Source: Chryseobacterium sp. CH25 | GTDB lineage: Bacteria; Bacteroidota; Bacteroidia; Flavobacteriales; Weeksellaceae | DNA: 64,000 nucleotides | NCBI RefSeq assembly: GCF_004119455.1 | Contig: NZ_NRQT01000001.1 | Coordinates: forward strand, 1,178,001-1,242,000 | Direction: 5' to 3' | Shown here: one piece after another, positions 42,987 to 52,356 of the stretch | Numbering within the stretch: the stretch's first letter is position 1 | Layout: every line of letters starts with the position of its first letter | Translations under genes and position numbers: made by a program | Notes under the pieces: generated by a model | The model's input: only the letters and a program-made list of their open reading frames with translations | Database searches by the model: none | What the model was told of the DNA's origin: nothing

Positions 42987-43409
42987 TTAGAATACGTAGC
43001 TTGCAGAAGCTGATAAATACTGACCACTGGAAGTTCCTTCTTTTTTCAGTTCACCATCTACCCAGATCTGAACCTTTAAAGTAGAAGAAGCATTAGTACC
43101 TACTGCATTTACCACTACATTCGCATTATAAGCACCTTTTTCTGAAGTAACTTCAGGGCTTGACCATGTTGTTCCGCTAAGACTGGAGGCCGTAGTTGCA
43201 TTGCTATCAATCCCATACACTGCTGCATCTATATCAGTCCCTGCAGAAGCTATTGCTTTAAAAACTACTTTGTGGCTCTTCCCTGCTCCATTTACGTTAG
43301 GGCTATCGTCATCATCCTTACTGCAAGAGGTAACAAACCCCATTAATACAGTTGCCAGAAGCATTACAAATGTACCCTTCAACAGTTGGTTTATTCTCGT
43401 TTTTTTCAT
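42987..43409 (-). CDS. Small lipoprotein, MmpS-like fold suspected (paralogue A)
   Basis: 140 residues. The lipoprotein signal is FVMLLATVLMGFVTSCSKDDDD, an LTSC-like lipobox followed by acidic residues that in Bacteroidota often direct lipoproteins to the surface. The mature part is a beta-sandwich-like run: HKVVFKAIASAGTDIDAAVYG, WSSPEVTSEKGAYNANVVVNA, LKVQIWVDGELKKEGTSS and a final YLSASASYVF. The pattern matches the small lipoprotein at 46263 at the same places. Together they flank the two-component system at 43613-46214. Its own promoter lies at 43473-43480. Confidence 0.75.
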   Translation of the reverse strand: MKKTRINQLLKGTFVMLLATVLMGFVTSCSKDDDDSPNVNGAGKSHKVVFKAIASAGTDIDAAVYGIDSNATTASSLSGTTWSSPEVTSEKGAYNANVVVNAVGTNASSTLKVQIWVDGELKKEGTSSGQYLSASASYVF

Positions 43410-43472
43410 AATCTTTTTGTTTAAATTTTAGTTACTTTATTTGATATTCTATGATTAGTGATTCCGTATCTG

Positions 43473-43480
43473 CAAAGCTA
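43473..43480 (-). promoter_or_regulatory. -7 promoter box of lipoprotein A
   Basis: TAGCTTTG on the minus strand, an exact TAnnTTTG match, 63 bases from the ATG at 43409. Confidence 0.6.
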
Positions 43481-43612
43481 TTGGAGTCCTTAAACTTTAT
43501 CAATCCTGAAAATTGTGTAATTTTTTCTACCTAAATTCAGGTATTTTTTATGCTAAAATTTTTAATTAAATTGACCGTTTATAAAAAATATATTCTACAG
43601 AACTGATACCTG

Positions 43613-45586
43613 ATGAAGAGATTACTGATCCTATTCAACATATTACTAGCCTTTGGTGTGCAATCGCAGCAATTGATTCCACTTGATGAAAGACCTTATT
43701 TAGACAGCTTACAAAACATCCTTAGAAGTAATGCAACTACAAAAGCGAAAGCAAATACCAATTTTCTTTTATCAAACTATTACAGGAATATTGACTCCGT
43801 TTTAAGTAAAAAATATCTGGAAAATGGGAAAGTATTCATCAAAAGTGACGCTTTTCTTTCAGGCAAATATGATTTTTACGAAGCTCAATATAACCTAGAC
43901 AGAAACAAAGGGAAGGCCGCCTTCTCCTATCAAAAGGCTATTAAGGCATTATCAAAGTTTAAAAATGAAGAATCCGATCTTCTTCAGGCAGCAGCCTGGT
44001 ATAGCTATGGAGTAACCCAGAAAGACAAGGAAGGATACCCTTTTTTGGTGAAAACGATTCTTGAAAAAAGTATTCCGTTGGCTAAAAAATATGAGAAAAG
44101 CAGAAATCTAGGCCTTCTGTATACACAACTTGCCGTTATTCTTACGTACAATGCAGAATTTAAAAAGTCTGAAGACTATAATGCTAAAGCTTTGAAAATT
44201 CTTGAAAAAAGCTATCCTCATTCTCCTGAACTCTTTTTCACCTATTTAAACTTAGCTAATAATTTCTGTTATCAGGCTAAAGGAGATGAAGCTAAAAAGT
44301 TTTTAGATAAAGCAGAAACCCTCATCGGTCCTCATCCTGATTCTTCTGTTAATGCTTTTTATTATTATGGTAAAACACTTTATTTTATAACCAGGCAAAA
44401 GAACCCGGAAGCATTGCCTGTTATTGAAAAAGGTCTTTCTTACGCTAAAAGGTTTAATCAAAATCTATTAGCACAGATGTTTTATTTCAATAAATACGAC
44501 ATTTTAAGAAAACTAAAAAAATATAATGAAGCCAAAGGTACCTTAGAAGACGTTTTAACAGAAAAATCCCTCGCTCTTGATCTTAATAACAGAAAAACCA
44601 TTTATAAGCAACTCTCTTCTTTAAACGAAGAAATGGGAAACACCGGGGAAGCTTTGGTTTGGGAACAGAAATATTCTAAACTTAATGACAGTCTGAACAC
44701 TGAAAACGTAAAGCTTGAAATCAATAAAATTGAATCTAAATTTAATGCCGCAGAAAAGGAAAGGAAAATTGCAACATTAAATGCAGAAAAGAATCAAAAA
44801 GAACTGGAAGTCAATAAAAAAAACTCTTATTTATGGGGATTAAGCCTTATTTTACTACTCGTTGTAAGCCTGCTGATCTTCCTCTATATTATTTTCAGAA
44901 AAAATAAAAAAATCTCTGAACAGAAGATTAATGATATCAGACAAAAGGAAGAACTCTCATTAACCAAAGCCATTCTTGAAGGAGAAGAAAGGGAAAGAGA
45001 ACGTATTGCAAGAGATCTTCATGATGGCTTAGGAGGAATGCTTGCCGGAGTAAAAATCAATTTCTCGACATGGTCTTCCAGTCATTTAAATCCTGAAAAA
45101 GATCAGGAATTTTACAAAATTTTAGGACAACTGGATAACTCAGTAGGAGAACTTCGACATGTAGCAAGAAATCTTATGCCCGAATCACTGCTTAATTTCG
45201 GATTGGAAACTGCTCTGAATGATCTTTGTGAATTTTACAACAGAAAAGATATTCAGATTGATTTCCAGGCGATCAATATTGAAAAGAATTTGCCATTAAA
45301 TGTTCAGCTTAACATTTACAGGATTGCACAGGAGTTATTAGCCAATGCCATCAAACATGCTGAAGCCACCAGTATATTATTGCAATGCTCTCAATCTGGA
45401 AAAGATTTTTTCATCACAATTGAAGACAATGGAAAAGGATTCGAAAGCAACAAGGAACCACAAACTAAAAGTATGGGACTTCACAACTTAAAGAACAGGG
45501 TTGATTACCTGAAAGGAAACATGGAAATCAGTTCCGACAATCAAGGAACAACAATTAACATAGAACTCAACATAGATGGAGAATGA
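43613..45586 (+). CDS. TPR-containing NarL-type sensor histidine kinase
   Basis: 657 residues. A signal-like N-terminus (LLILFNILLAFGVQSQQ) is followed by a periplasmic TPR array (about 40-370), a coiled coil, one membrane helix (YLWGLSLILLLVVSLLIFLYII), then a HisKA_3 domain with ERERIARDLHDGLGGML (phospho-His470) and an ATPase with ELLANAIKHAEAT, EDNGKGFE and MGLHNLKNRV. It is the partner of the response regulator, whose gene overlaps its last 11 bases. No clear -7 box was seen. Confidence 0.93.
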   Translation: MKRLLILFNILLAFGVQSQQLIPLDERPYLDSLQNILRSNATTKAKANTNFLLSNYYRNIDSVLSKKYLENGKVFIKSDAFLSGKYDFYEAQYNLDRNKGKAAFSYQKAIKALSKFKNEESDLLQAAAWYSYGVTQKDKEGYPFLVKTILEKSIPLAKKYEKSRNLGLLYTQLAVILTYNAEFKKSEDYNAKALKILEKSYPHSPELFFTYLNLANNFCYQAKGDEAKKFLDKAETLIGPHPDSSVNAFYYYGKTLYFITRQKNPEALPVIEKGLSYAKRFNQNLLAQMFYFNKYDILRKLKKYNEAKGTLEDVLTEKSLALDLNNRKTIYKQLSSLNEEMGNTGEALVWEQKYSKLNDSLNTENVKLEINKIESKFNAAEKERKIATLNAEKNQKELEVNKKNSYLWGLSLILLLVVSLLIFLYIIFRKNKKISEQKINDIRQKEELSLTKAILEGEERERERIARDLHDGLGGMLAGVKINFSTWSSSHLNPEKDQEFYKILGQLDNSVGELRHVARNLMPESLLNFGLETALNDLCEFYNRKDIQIDFQAINIEKNLPLNVQLNIYRIAQELLANAIKHAEATSILLQCSQSGKDFFITIEDNGKGFESNKEPQTKSMGLHNLKNRVDYLKGNMEISSDNQGTTINIELNIDGE

Positions 45587-46214
45587 AAAAATAAATATTG
45601 TTATTGTAGATGATCATCCTATCGTTATTGAAGGGCTAAAAATGATGCTGAAAAGCCAGCCTTCTTTCAATATTCCTGAGACATTTATTTCAGGTTCGGA
45701 AATCCTTCGTTTTATTGACAGGAATAAGGTTGATATTATTCTTTTGGATATCACATTACCTGATGCCAATGGTACGGAGCTCTGCAGAGAAATCAAGAAA
45801 ATATCTCCCGAAACTTCAGTGATTATGTTCAGCAACCGTTCTGAGAGAAGCATCATCATGCAGTCTATCCAAAACGGAGCCAGCGGTTATCTTCTTAAAA
45901 ACACCTCTATTGAAGAATTGGTAATTTGTATCAAAGGAGCACTATCCGGAGATATTGTTTTTTGCAATGAAACCAAGCAGATTATCAGTAGGCCTTCACC
46001 AAATGAGATCCCCATTCCAAGGCTGACTAAAAGAGAAAAACAAATCCTGCATCTTGTGGCACAGGGGAAAACCAGCAATATGATTGCAGAAGAGCTCTTT
46101 TTAAGCCCTCTTACAGTAGATACCCACCGTAAAAATCTCCTGCAGAAATTTCAGGCTAAAAATTCTACGGAACTTGTAAACCAGGCTATAGAATATAACC
46201 TGATTGAAAAATAA
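45576..46214 (+). CDS. NarL/LuxR-family response regulator
   Basis: 212 residues. The receiver has IVDDHPIVIEG, phosphoacceptor Asp58 in LLDITLPD and the Lys in GYLLKN. The GerE/LuxR helix-turn-helix (about 147-210) is LTKREKQILHLVAQGKTSNMIAEELFLSP (in part), with VDTHRKNLLQKF. It overlaps the kinase gene by 11 bases, so the two are translationally linked. Small lipoprotein genes on both flanks are candidate targets. Confidence 0.95.
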   Translation: MENEKINIVIVDDHPIVIEGLKMMLKSQPSFNIPETFISGSEILRFIDRNKVDIILLDITLPDANGTELCREIKKISPETSVIMFSNRSERSIIMQSIQNGASGYLLKNTSIEELVICIKGALSGDIVFCNETKQIISRPSPNEIPIPRLTKREKQILHLVAQGKTSNMIAEELFLSPLTVDTHRKNLLQKFQAKNSTELVNQAIEYNLIEK

Positions 46215-46241
46215 AAAAGCCGCTCCAGGAGCAGCTTTTTT
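46214..46241 (+). terminator. Terminator of the two-component operon
   Basis: AAAAAGC (46214-46220) pairs with GCTTTTT (46234-46240), and inner GCTCC with GGAGC, around a one-base nominal loop. A T-run follows. Confidence 0.8.
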
Positions 46242-46262
46242 ATTTTATATAGCAAAGTTTGT

Positions 46263-46697
46263 TTATGGTTCAAGGAAGCTATAAGCAACTTTCACAACCT
46301 GGTTATCACCTTTTCCTGTAATTTTAGCAGTTCTGGCAACTTCTCCATCTATCAAAAGTGTAATTGTAAGTTCTGAATTTGCCTGTGGCAATACAGCATT
46401 AGCAGCAAAATTGATTTGTGCCTGGCTTGAATTCACCCACATTTCCCCGCTTACCCAACTTTCTTTTAAAGGTGCAGCCGGAGTGCTGTATGTAGTATTT
46501 TGGGCAGTTCCTACCTGAGTGACTACAGAGATGAGTTCTGATCCCGTAGTAGCTTTCGCTACAAACTGAACCACATGGTCCTGAAATTCATCTTCATCAT
46601 CTTTTTTACACGAATTTACAACAGTAATCACTGAAAATAACAAAACGAATAAAGAAGAAAGTCTAAGTAAACTTTTTAAATTGTAAAATTGCTTCAT
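46263..46697 (-). CDS. Small lipoprotein, MmpS-like fold suspected (paralogue B)
   Basis: 144 residues. The lipoprotein signal is LFVLLFSVITVVNSCKKDDED, lipobox VNSC and then acidic residues. The mature part has HVVQFVAKATTGSELISVVTQ, WVSGEMWVNSSQAQINFAANA, LTITLLIDGEVARTAKITG and VVKVAYSF, aligning by pattern with the lipoprotein at 42987 (HxVxFxA, W-S-x-E, I-DGE, Y-F). It lies on the other side of the two-component genes, in the opposite direction, with its own -7 box. Function is unknown. Confidence 0.75.
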   Translation of the reverse strand: MKQFYNLKSLLRLSSLFVLLFSVITVVNSCKKDDEDEFQDHVVQFVAKATTGSELISVVTQVGTAQNTTYSTPAAPLKESWVSGEMWVNSSQAQINFAANAVLPQANSELTITLLIDGEVARTAKITGKGDNQVVKVAYSFLEP

Positions 46698-47033
46698 TTC
46701 TCCAAATAGATTTTTTAATGTTCCAAATATAAGTTTTTTATTAATATAAAAATATCTTTAATAAAAATTTTACAACATTTTTTACAAAAAATATCAAATC
46801 AATAAAAATAGAATTACAGCTAAAAAACCCAATAATACAATGTAATTTCTCAATTATTAAACATAAAACATCTTTATATCCTGAATGATTTTAATACTGA
46901 TAAAAACACCGGTAAAAAATATCATCTGAATGTTCTTTATAGATGTTTCATCTTACTTTTTCTTCTATAAAAATGATTTTTAAATCATTTACATGAATCA
47001 TAAAAGTTAGGATTTACAATGTAATTTATTAAT
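46698..47033. other. AT-rich intergenic with a repeated promoter-like segment
   Basis: Holds the -7 box of lipoprotein B (CAAATATA, 46724-46731, TATATTTG on the minus strand). The segment ACAATGTAATTTnTnAATTAT occurs twice, at about 46837-46857 and 47017-47036, the second running into the esterase promoter. No gene seen. Confidence 0.5.
46724..46731 (-). promoter_or_regulatory. -7 promoter box of lipoprotein B
   Basis: TATATTTG on the minus strand, an exact match, 26 bases ahead of the ATG at 46697. Confidence 0.65.
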
Positions 47034-47041
47034 TATATTTG
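47034..47041 (+). promoter_or_regulatory. -7 promoter box of the esterase gene, next to ATG
   Basis: TATATTTG, an exact match, ending 4 bases before the ATG at 47046. Transcription would start at or within the start codon, so the message would be leaderless. Confidence 0.6.
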
Positions 47042-47045
47042 CTGT

Positions 47046-47684
47046 ATGAATTTAGATTACTTAGTAAGAGAGCCGGAAAATATTACCTCTTCTACTCCTA
47101 TCCTTTTTATGCTTCACGGCTACGGCAGCAATGAGCAGGACCTTTTCAACTTTAGAGAAACCCTTCCGCAAGATTGGATTATCGTCAGTTTCAGAGCTCC
47201 AAGAGATACTCAGTTTGAAGGATATTCATGGTATGACATTAATTTTAATGATCCGGAAAATTTTATTGATGTTCCTCAGGCTAAAGAATCTTTAAATGCT
47301 GTTTTGGAAAGTATACTAAAAATAGTAAATAATTACGGTCTTACAGAAAGCAAAGTGCATTTATGCGGATTCAGCCAGGGTGGAATATTATGTTATGCAC
47401 TGGCCTTAAAATATCCTGAATTATTTACAAATATTGCCTGTTTGAGTGCCTACGCAGAAGAGAAAATTCTGGATGGCATTGTAAAAGACAAAAAGAAACT
47501 GGAAACACTAAGATTCTTTGTTTCTCATGGTACAGATGATGCCGTTATCCCGATTGACTGGGGTAGAAAGGCTGCAGAACTGCTTTATGACCTTAACTGT
47601 TATTTCACATTCAGAGAATATATGAGCGGACATGGCGTTAATCAGAAGAATTATATGGATTTAATGGATTTTTTCTCAAAATAA
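47046..47684 (+). CDS. Phospholipase/carboxylesterase-like alpha/beta hydrolase
   Basis: 212 residues of the YpfH/carboxylesterase 2 group. The oxyanion motif is MLHGYGSNEQD, the nucleophile elbow GFSQGG with Ser110, the acid is in HGTDDAVIP, and the base is the His in SGHGVN. It has no signal peptide, so it is cytoplasmic. Such enzymes cleave short acyl esters or lysophospholipids. The promoter box is almost at the ATG. The neighbouring protease/PDZ gene is 120 bases downstream. Confidence 0.92.
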   Translation: MNLDYLVREPENITSSTPILFMLHGYGSNEQDLFNFRETLPQDWIIVSFRAPRDTQFEGYSWYDINFNDPENFIDVPQAKESLNAVLESILKIVNNYGLTESKVHLCGFSQGGILCYALALKYPELFTNIACLSAYAEEKILDGIVKDKKKLETLRFFVSHGTDDAVIPIDWGRKAAELLYDLNCYFTFREYMSGHGVNQKNYMDLMDFFSK

Positions 47685-47803
47685 GCACTTTCAGAATTAA
47701 TACAAATCCAACAAAATAAATAAATTCATTGTAGTTTATATAAACATTCCTGCATTTGGAATGTTTTTTATTATAATAAAGATAAATTCAGTAAATTCAG
47801 TAA

Positions 47804-49131
47804 ATGAAACTAATACTACTTTTACTGGGTTTATTATCAGGTATTTTTGCCCATTCCCAGAACTCTTTCCGGCTCATCAATACGCCAAAAGCTGTGATTC
47901 CTTTTCAGCTCATCAATAATCTCATTTTCATCCCTATCAACATTAATGGTGCAGATCTTACTTTTATGGTAGATACCGGTGTTGCAGAAACCATTCTATT
48001 CAGCCTGGAAAATAAAGATCTTAAGCTCAGCAATGTTGAAAAAATAAAGTTCTCGGGACTTGGAGGAAGCTTAAGTATAGATGGATTAAAATCGGACCGT
48101 AATATTGGCAGGATTGGGAATGAAATCATCAATACCTCAATGTCTCTTTATGTGATTATTGATGAGGATTTCAACATTTCTCCCCATGTAGGTATCCCTG
48201 TAAACGGTGTTATCGGTTATCATTTTTTAAGGATCACCCTATTGCAATTGACTATGTTTCTAAAAAAATAACGATTTACGAGAATATAGATCTTTTAAAA
48301 AGAAAAGTCAGAAAATTCAATGAAATACCAATCAGTATAGAAAAAGAGAAGCCTTATCTAACTGCTGATGTAGAAATGACCAATGATAAGAAAAACTCAA
48401 AACTTCTGATTGATCTTGGTAACAGCGATGCTATTTGGCTTTTTCCTACTCTTATCAAAGATTTTGTTTATAACCGACCAAATATTGATGACTTTCTAGG
48501 GTATGGATTCAACGGGGATATTTATGGTAAAAGAAGCAGAATCCATAACTTTTATCTTGGTGATTTTAAATTTGAAAAACCTCTTACTGCAATGCCTGAT
48601 GAATATTCTATTCAGCATGTGAATCTGGTAAAAGACAGAAAAGGATCTATAGGCGGTGAAATCATGAGACGGTTTTCCGCTATTTTTGATTATGCCAATA
48701 ATAAGCTATATTTGAAGAAAAACAGGAATTTTGATGATCCTTTTCACTTTAACATGAGTGGTCTCGACTTTAAGCAGGATGGCCTTGAATGGCAGGAAGA
48801 CAGAGTAAAAATTGATACCAAAACTACCGCTGTAGCTGGTAAAGTAAATGAATTTTACAAAGAAGATTCTTTTCAGTATAAATTTAGCCTGAAACCCATA
48901 TTTTCAATTGCTGGGGTGAGAAAAGATTCGCCGGCTTATAAAGCAGGTCTAAAAAAGGATGACAGAATCATTAACATCAATGGGAATAAAACATCAGAAA
49001 TGACTCTTGAGACCATCCTTGAACTTATGAAATCTTCTGAAGGACGAAGCATTACCATAATTGTTCAAAGAAAAGAAGATAAACTTACTTTCCGTTTTAA
49101 TTTAGAAGACCCTATTCCTTATCAAGAATAA
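47804..49131 (+). pseudogene. Retropepsin-like aspartyl protease with PDZ domain, frameshifted
   Basis: One gene in two frames, about 442 residues when joined. The first frame has a signal peptide (LILLLLGLLSGIFAHSQ) and the aspartyl-protease-like start LTFMVDTGVAETILFS, running to GVIGYHF, then goes out of frame. The second continues KDHPIAIDYVSKKITIYENI and has LLIDLGNSDAIWLF, a second DxGxS-like site, and a C-terminal PDZ domain (GVRKDSPAYKAGLKKDDRI, INGNKTSEMTLETILELMKS). The break is a T-run of six (48223-48228); seven would restore GYHFFKDHP. It may be real or a sequence error. Confidence 0.87.
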
Positions 49132-49136
49132 ATAGT

Positions 49137-49664
49137 ATGACAACTGAAGAAACCACCTTAGACAGAATAAGAACCCGCCCTAGATTTAAGATGTTTACTC
49201 ATCTCACCAAAGAAGAGTATGCAGAAAATTTAAAAAAATATCTCGCTGAACATAAAAAAGAATTTTCGGGCAATATCAATAAAGAGGTTGCAACTATATG
49301 GGTGGAAACAGAATATGATAATTACTGGAAACCCCGCCTTGCTTTACGTGTAGAGATAGAAGATGATGAAACGGTTATAAGAGGTGTTTTTGGTCCCAGT
49401 TCTGCAGTCTGGACATTCTTCATGTTCCTTTATTTCTCCTTCTCAATTCTTTGGATGACCTTCTTCACCATGTATTACGTGGAAAAACAAATAAAAAGCG
49501 CTGAATACCCTTGGGCACTGAGCGCTTCTTTTGTTATGTTATTTTTTATTCTTCTTACTTATCTTGCCGCAAGGTTTGGGCAGCATAAAGGAAAAGATGA
49601 AATGCTTAAATTAAGACAGTTTGCTGAGGAATCTACTTTACAGTTTGAGAAGAAGATTATTTAG
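49137..49664 (+). CDS. Hypothetical inner-membrane protein
   Basis: 175 residues. A charged N-terminal half (about 1-90, with TRPRFKMFTHLTKEEYAENL and VEIEDDETVIRGVFGPSS) is followed by two membrane segments, VWTFFMFLYFSFSILWMTFFTMYYV and ALSASFVMLFFILLTYLAA (given in part), and a short cytoplasmic tail. I do not recognise the family. It starts 5 bases after the protease/PDZ gene, so they are co-transcribed and may work together at the inner membrane. Its last 8 bases overlap the convergent transpeptidase gene. Confidence 0.75.
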   Translation: MTTEETTLDRIRTRPRFKMFTHLTKEEYAENLKKYLAEHKKEFSGNINKEVATIWVETEYDNYWKPRLALRVEIEDDETVIRGVFGPSSAVWTFFMFLYFSFSILWMTFFTMYYVEKQIKSAEYPWALSASFVMLFFILLTYLAARFGQHKGKDEMLKLRQFAEESTLQFEKKII

Positions 49665-50697
49665 ACAAAGTATCTGTAGGTCTTTCATTCTGAATTGGAG
49701 TAGCCATTGCTCTTGCTGTTTTAATAGAATCGGCTACTTTTTCTCTGTTGGCCTGTTCTTTCAACATTTTAGGAACATCCGGTTCTAATAATTTCGTTAG
49801 TTCTTCTACAGAGATGTTATTAGCATTCGGATCATTCAGAAGCTTTTTCCATGGTCTTCTCCCCCCCCAATTATAGTCACCAAATACCATTACTGCTGTA
49901 CCTCTTGCTTTTGTAGTAGCACCACCGGGATTAAGGATCCAGGTATCTGCATAAGAATAAAGCCATTGAGCATCTTTTCTCAGCAATCTTAAACACGAGT
50001 GTGATGCCGGGTAGCCAGGAAGTGTATACTCATGCCATCCGATCCCGCCAATATTATGGATATTAAAGTTGTAAGGCAGTTTCCATTCACTGCTTACAGT
50101 GGAAATAGAAAGTTTCTTTTTCCAGTTGGCAAAAGTAAGCCCTCTTGTTGTTTGTGCTGTCTTTTTCCCCATACTCGTTGGTCCCCATTTCACAAGGCTT
50201 CCACTAGAATATACTGCATAAGCCTGAATAGGATATGAGAAAATCACAAATTTCTTCACACCACTTAATACATCAAGCTGCATAGGAAATGGCGAATACG
50301 CCATCAAAGTAGTATCTATTTTAGCAGGAACTACCAAGGTATCAGCATTCCATTTGCTTTTAGAATCCAGTCTGTTTAACGCTAAAATAGCGGTACGCTC
50401 TTCTACACTATATTTCTTGCTGAACTCTGCATACACAGAATCCCTCATCTTTTTATCTTTTGGAAGTACAAATGCATTATAAAAACCATTCTCCTGCATC
50501 ATAGGCGGAGCTGATTCTTTTTTAACCACAGGTACAGAATCTTTCTTTATGGAGTCTTTTTCTGTTTCCGGAATTTCGGATGAAGAAACAGTATCTTTAA
50601 AAGTATCACTTATTTTATCTATTTCTTTCTTACAGGAAACGAGAAATATAGCACATAAGCAAGCATATAGAAATGATTTTTTCACAAATATGTTCAT
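49657..50697 (-). CDS. L,D-transpeptidase (YkuD) lipoprotein
   Basis: 346 residues. The lipoprotein signal is SFLYACLCAIFLVSCKKEID, lipobox LVSC. A low-complexity Lys/Glu/Ser linker (about 25-70) leads to a YkuD domain with IFSYPIQAYAVYSSGSLV and the catalytic HEYTLPGYPASHSCLRLL, with the nucleophile Cys in SHSCLR (around residue 233). It makes 3-3 peptide cross-links, or attaches proteins, in peptidoglycan. The C-terminus is a charged tail. It faces the small membrane protein gene convergently with an 8-base overlap. Confidence 0.92.
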   Translation of the reverse strand: MNIFVKKSFLYACLCAIFLVSCKKEIDKISDTFKDTVSSSEIPETEKDSIKKDSVPVVKKESAPPMMQENGFYNAFVLPKDKKMRDSVYAEFSKKYSVEERTAILALNRLDSKSKWNADTLVVPAKIDTTLMAYSPFPMQLDVLSGVKKFVIFSYPIQAYAVYSSGSLVKWGPTSMGKKTAQTTRGLTFANWKKKLSISTVSSEWKLPYNFNIHNIGGIGWHEYTLPGYPASHSCLRLLRKDAQWLYSYADTWILNPGGATTKARGTAVMVFGDYNWGGRRPWKKLLNDPNANNISVEELTKLLEPDVPKMLKEQANREKVADSIKTARAMATPIQNERPTDTLSK

Positions 50698-50807
50698 TAT
50701 AAATAAATTGGTATTTCAGTTTTTCTACTCAGTACAAATATCAGACCTAAAGATGAAATAACAACTATCATCAATAAAAATACCGTGAAAATACGGGAAT
50801 CTGAAAA

Positions 50808-51284
50808 TTATGGAGAAACTGCCATTTTTTGAGAAAGTATTGCCTCTATCCTTAGATTCTCATTTTTATGATCTGTTTTCACTCTCTTTAAGGTCTTTCC
50901 CTGAAACATTTCGTATAGTACAAAACCATTATCTGGAAAGCTAATTTTCTCAACAGAGATTATGTTTTTCGGAATATTAGCTCCAAACCATAATTCATCA
51001 GGTTTTTGGGCCCAGGTGACCTCGTACAAAACTGCATTTTTAGGATAATCAGAACTAAAATGTGTTTTTGCATAATCAAATGCTATATCATTCCCATACA
51101 GGGTTGACATTGTTTTTATTTTGGGCTGAATAGAAGACGTGATAGGTTTCATTAAAAGCGGATTTTCTTTCAGTTCATCACTTTGTTCAAAAGATGCTTC
51201 CAGATTAAAAATATTTTCAGAATTCTTTTGACAGGAAGCCAATAATATCAAAGCAAAAATTAAAAATAAACTATAGTTTTTCAT
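50808..51284 (-). CDS. Hypothetical lipoprotein, partner of the P460-like gene
   Basis: 158 residues. The lipoprotein signal is LFLIFALILLASCQKNSEN, lipobox LASC. The mature part has LYGNDIAFDYAKTHFSSDYPKNAVLYEVTWAQKPDELWFGANIPKN (in fragments) and ends ILSQKMAVSP. YEVTWAQKPDELWFGANIPK has the style of cytochrome P460-type folds, and its gene overlaps the P460-like gene by 14 bases, so it is probably a structural or functional partner. No heme-binding CxxCH is present. Confidence 0.72.
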   Translation of the reverse strand: MKNYSLFLIFALILLASCQKNSENIFNLEASFEQSDELKENPLLMKPITSSIQPKIKTMSTLYGNDIAFDYAKTHFSSDYPKNAVLYEVTWAQKPDELWFGANIPKNIISVEKISFPDNGFVLYEMFQGKTLKRVKTDHKNENLRIEAILSQKMAVSP

Positions 51285-52251
51285 GTTGTCTGATTTTTTG
51301 AAGTTGAGAAATTAGGTATAACGGGGGGGTAAAAACATAATCACGATTGGCTACAGGCTTATGACACTCAATACATTCCTGCTCAAAATTTGGAGTATCA
51401 CCTCCATAAGGTTTTAAATCAGCACCTTTCCATCTTGCCCAGTTCCAGCCTTTTGTTTTAGAATACTTTTGAGCATCTTTAACCATAAATTCTACTGCTA
51501 AAAACTCACCTGAAGAAATACTCCCATCTTTTTGTACCTGCTGTTTCCAAACTGTTTTTGCAATGACAGTTCCATCCGGCCAAGGGTTTACTTTATGGTC
51601 CTGAATTGCTTTTACAGCAACAGCATTCCCAAAAATAATTCGCATTGTTCCATTATCAAACCGATCTGTTGTACTAATCGCTTTCCAGTTTCGGTAATCC
51701 GGGAAATAATGCTGTCCGTTCGGAGCATCTTCTACATGAGTTTTTTTCAGTTCTCCTTTTACCCAAGAATTATATTGCTCCTCCGCCACTTTTATTTGTG
51801 AATCATCTGAAACTTTACGAGGGGTGAGTGATAAAGCATAGTTTTTCAACGTCTGAATTTGCTCCTGATTCCATTTTGCAGAGGAATGAACAGCGGCATA
51901 GCTTGGAAGCGGCATTTCTCCTGACAAGACTTTGTTAATTGCATAGTAAATCGTTGAATTCTGCTGTGCTTTTGGCCAGGAATCCCATTGAGAGAAGTCT
52001 AATACTTTTCTGGCCTCTTTAATGTGTGATGTAACCAAAAAATTAGCAGGTGTAATTTTATCATACCATCTTAAATTGGCTTGTGAGGAATGACAATCAA
52101 AACATGAGCTTCTCAGGATGGCATTAACTTCTTTTGGAACGTTGGTCAGGTTTTCTGTTTTTGTTCCGTAATCAATTTTTTCAGGTCGAAAAAACTGTAA
52201 ACCTGCAAATCCGGCAAGCAAAACTAAGATCAGTTTATTCTTATTTTTCAT
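51271..52251 (-). CDS. Heme-binding / cytochrome P460-like protein
   Basis: 326 residues. One N-terminal hydrophobic segment (LILVLLAGFAGLQFF) acts as a signal anchor. The first domain has CFDCH (Cys50, Cys53, His54), a c-type heme site in the haem_bd family. The second part (about 160-320) is cytochrome P460-like: NWKAISTTDRFDNGTMRIIFGN and, near the end, QECIECHKPVANRDYVFTPP with a second CxxCH. It is a periplasmic di-heme electron carrier or enzyme; the substrate is unknown. A TAGTTTTG promoter box precedes it. The LytTR regulator at 52420 is divergent. Confidence 0.87.
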   Translation of the reverse strand: MKNKNKLILVLLAGFAGLQFFRPEKIDYGTKTENLTNVPKEVNAILRSSCFDCHSSQANLRWYDKITPANFLVTSHIKEARKVLDFSQWDSWPKAQQNSTIYYAINKVLSGEMPLPSYAAVHSSAKWNQEQIQTLKNYALSLTPRKVSDDSQIKVAEEQYNSWVKGELKKTHVEDAPNGQHYFPDYRNWKAISTTDRFDNGTMRIIFGNAVAVKAIQDHKVNPWPDGTVIAKTVWKQQVQKDGSISSGEFLAVEFMVKDAQKYSKTKGWNWARWKGADLKPYGGDTPNFEQECIECHKPVANRDYVFTPPLYLISQLQKIRQHEKL

Positions 52252-52287
52252 GAGAGAATCATTTTAAGTTCAATTAAATTATAAGCC

Positions 52288-52295
52288 CAAAACTA
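52288..52295 (-). promoter_or_regulatory. -7 promoter box of the P460-like operon
   Basis: TAGTTTTG on the minus strand, an exact TAnnTTTG match, 36 bases before the ATG at 52251. Confidence 0.6.
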
Positions 52296-52356
52296 TAGAA
52301 AACCAACACCTTACCTCATTAAACAATCCGTGAAAGGGAAAATTTAACCCTTAAAA

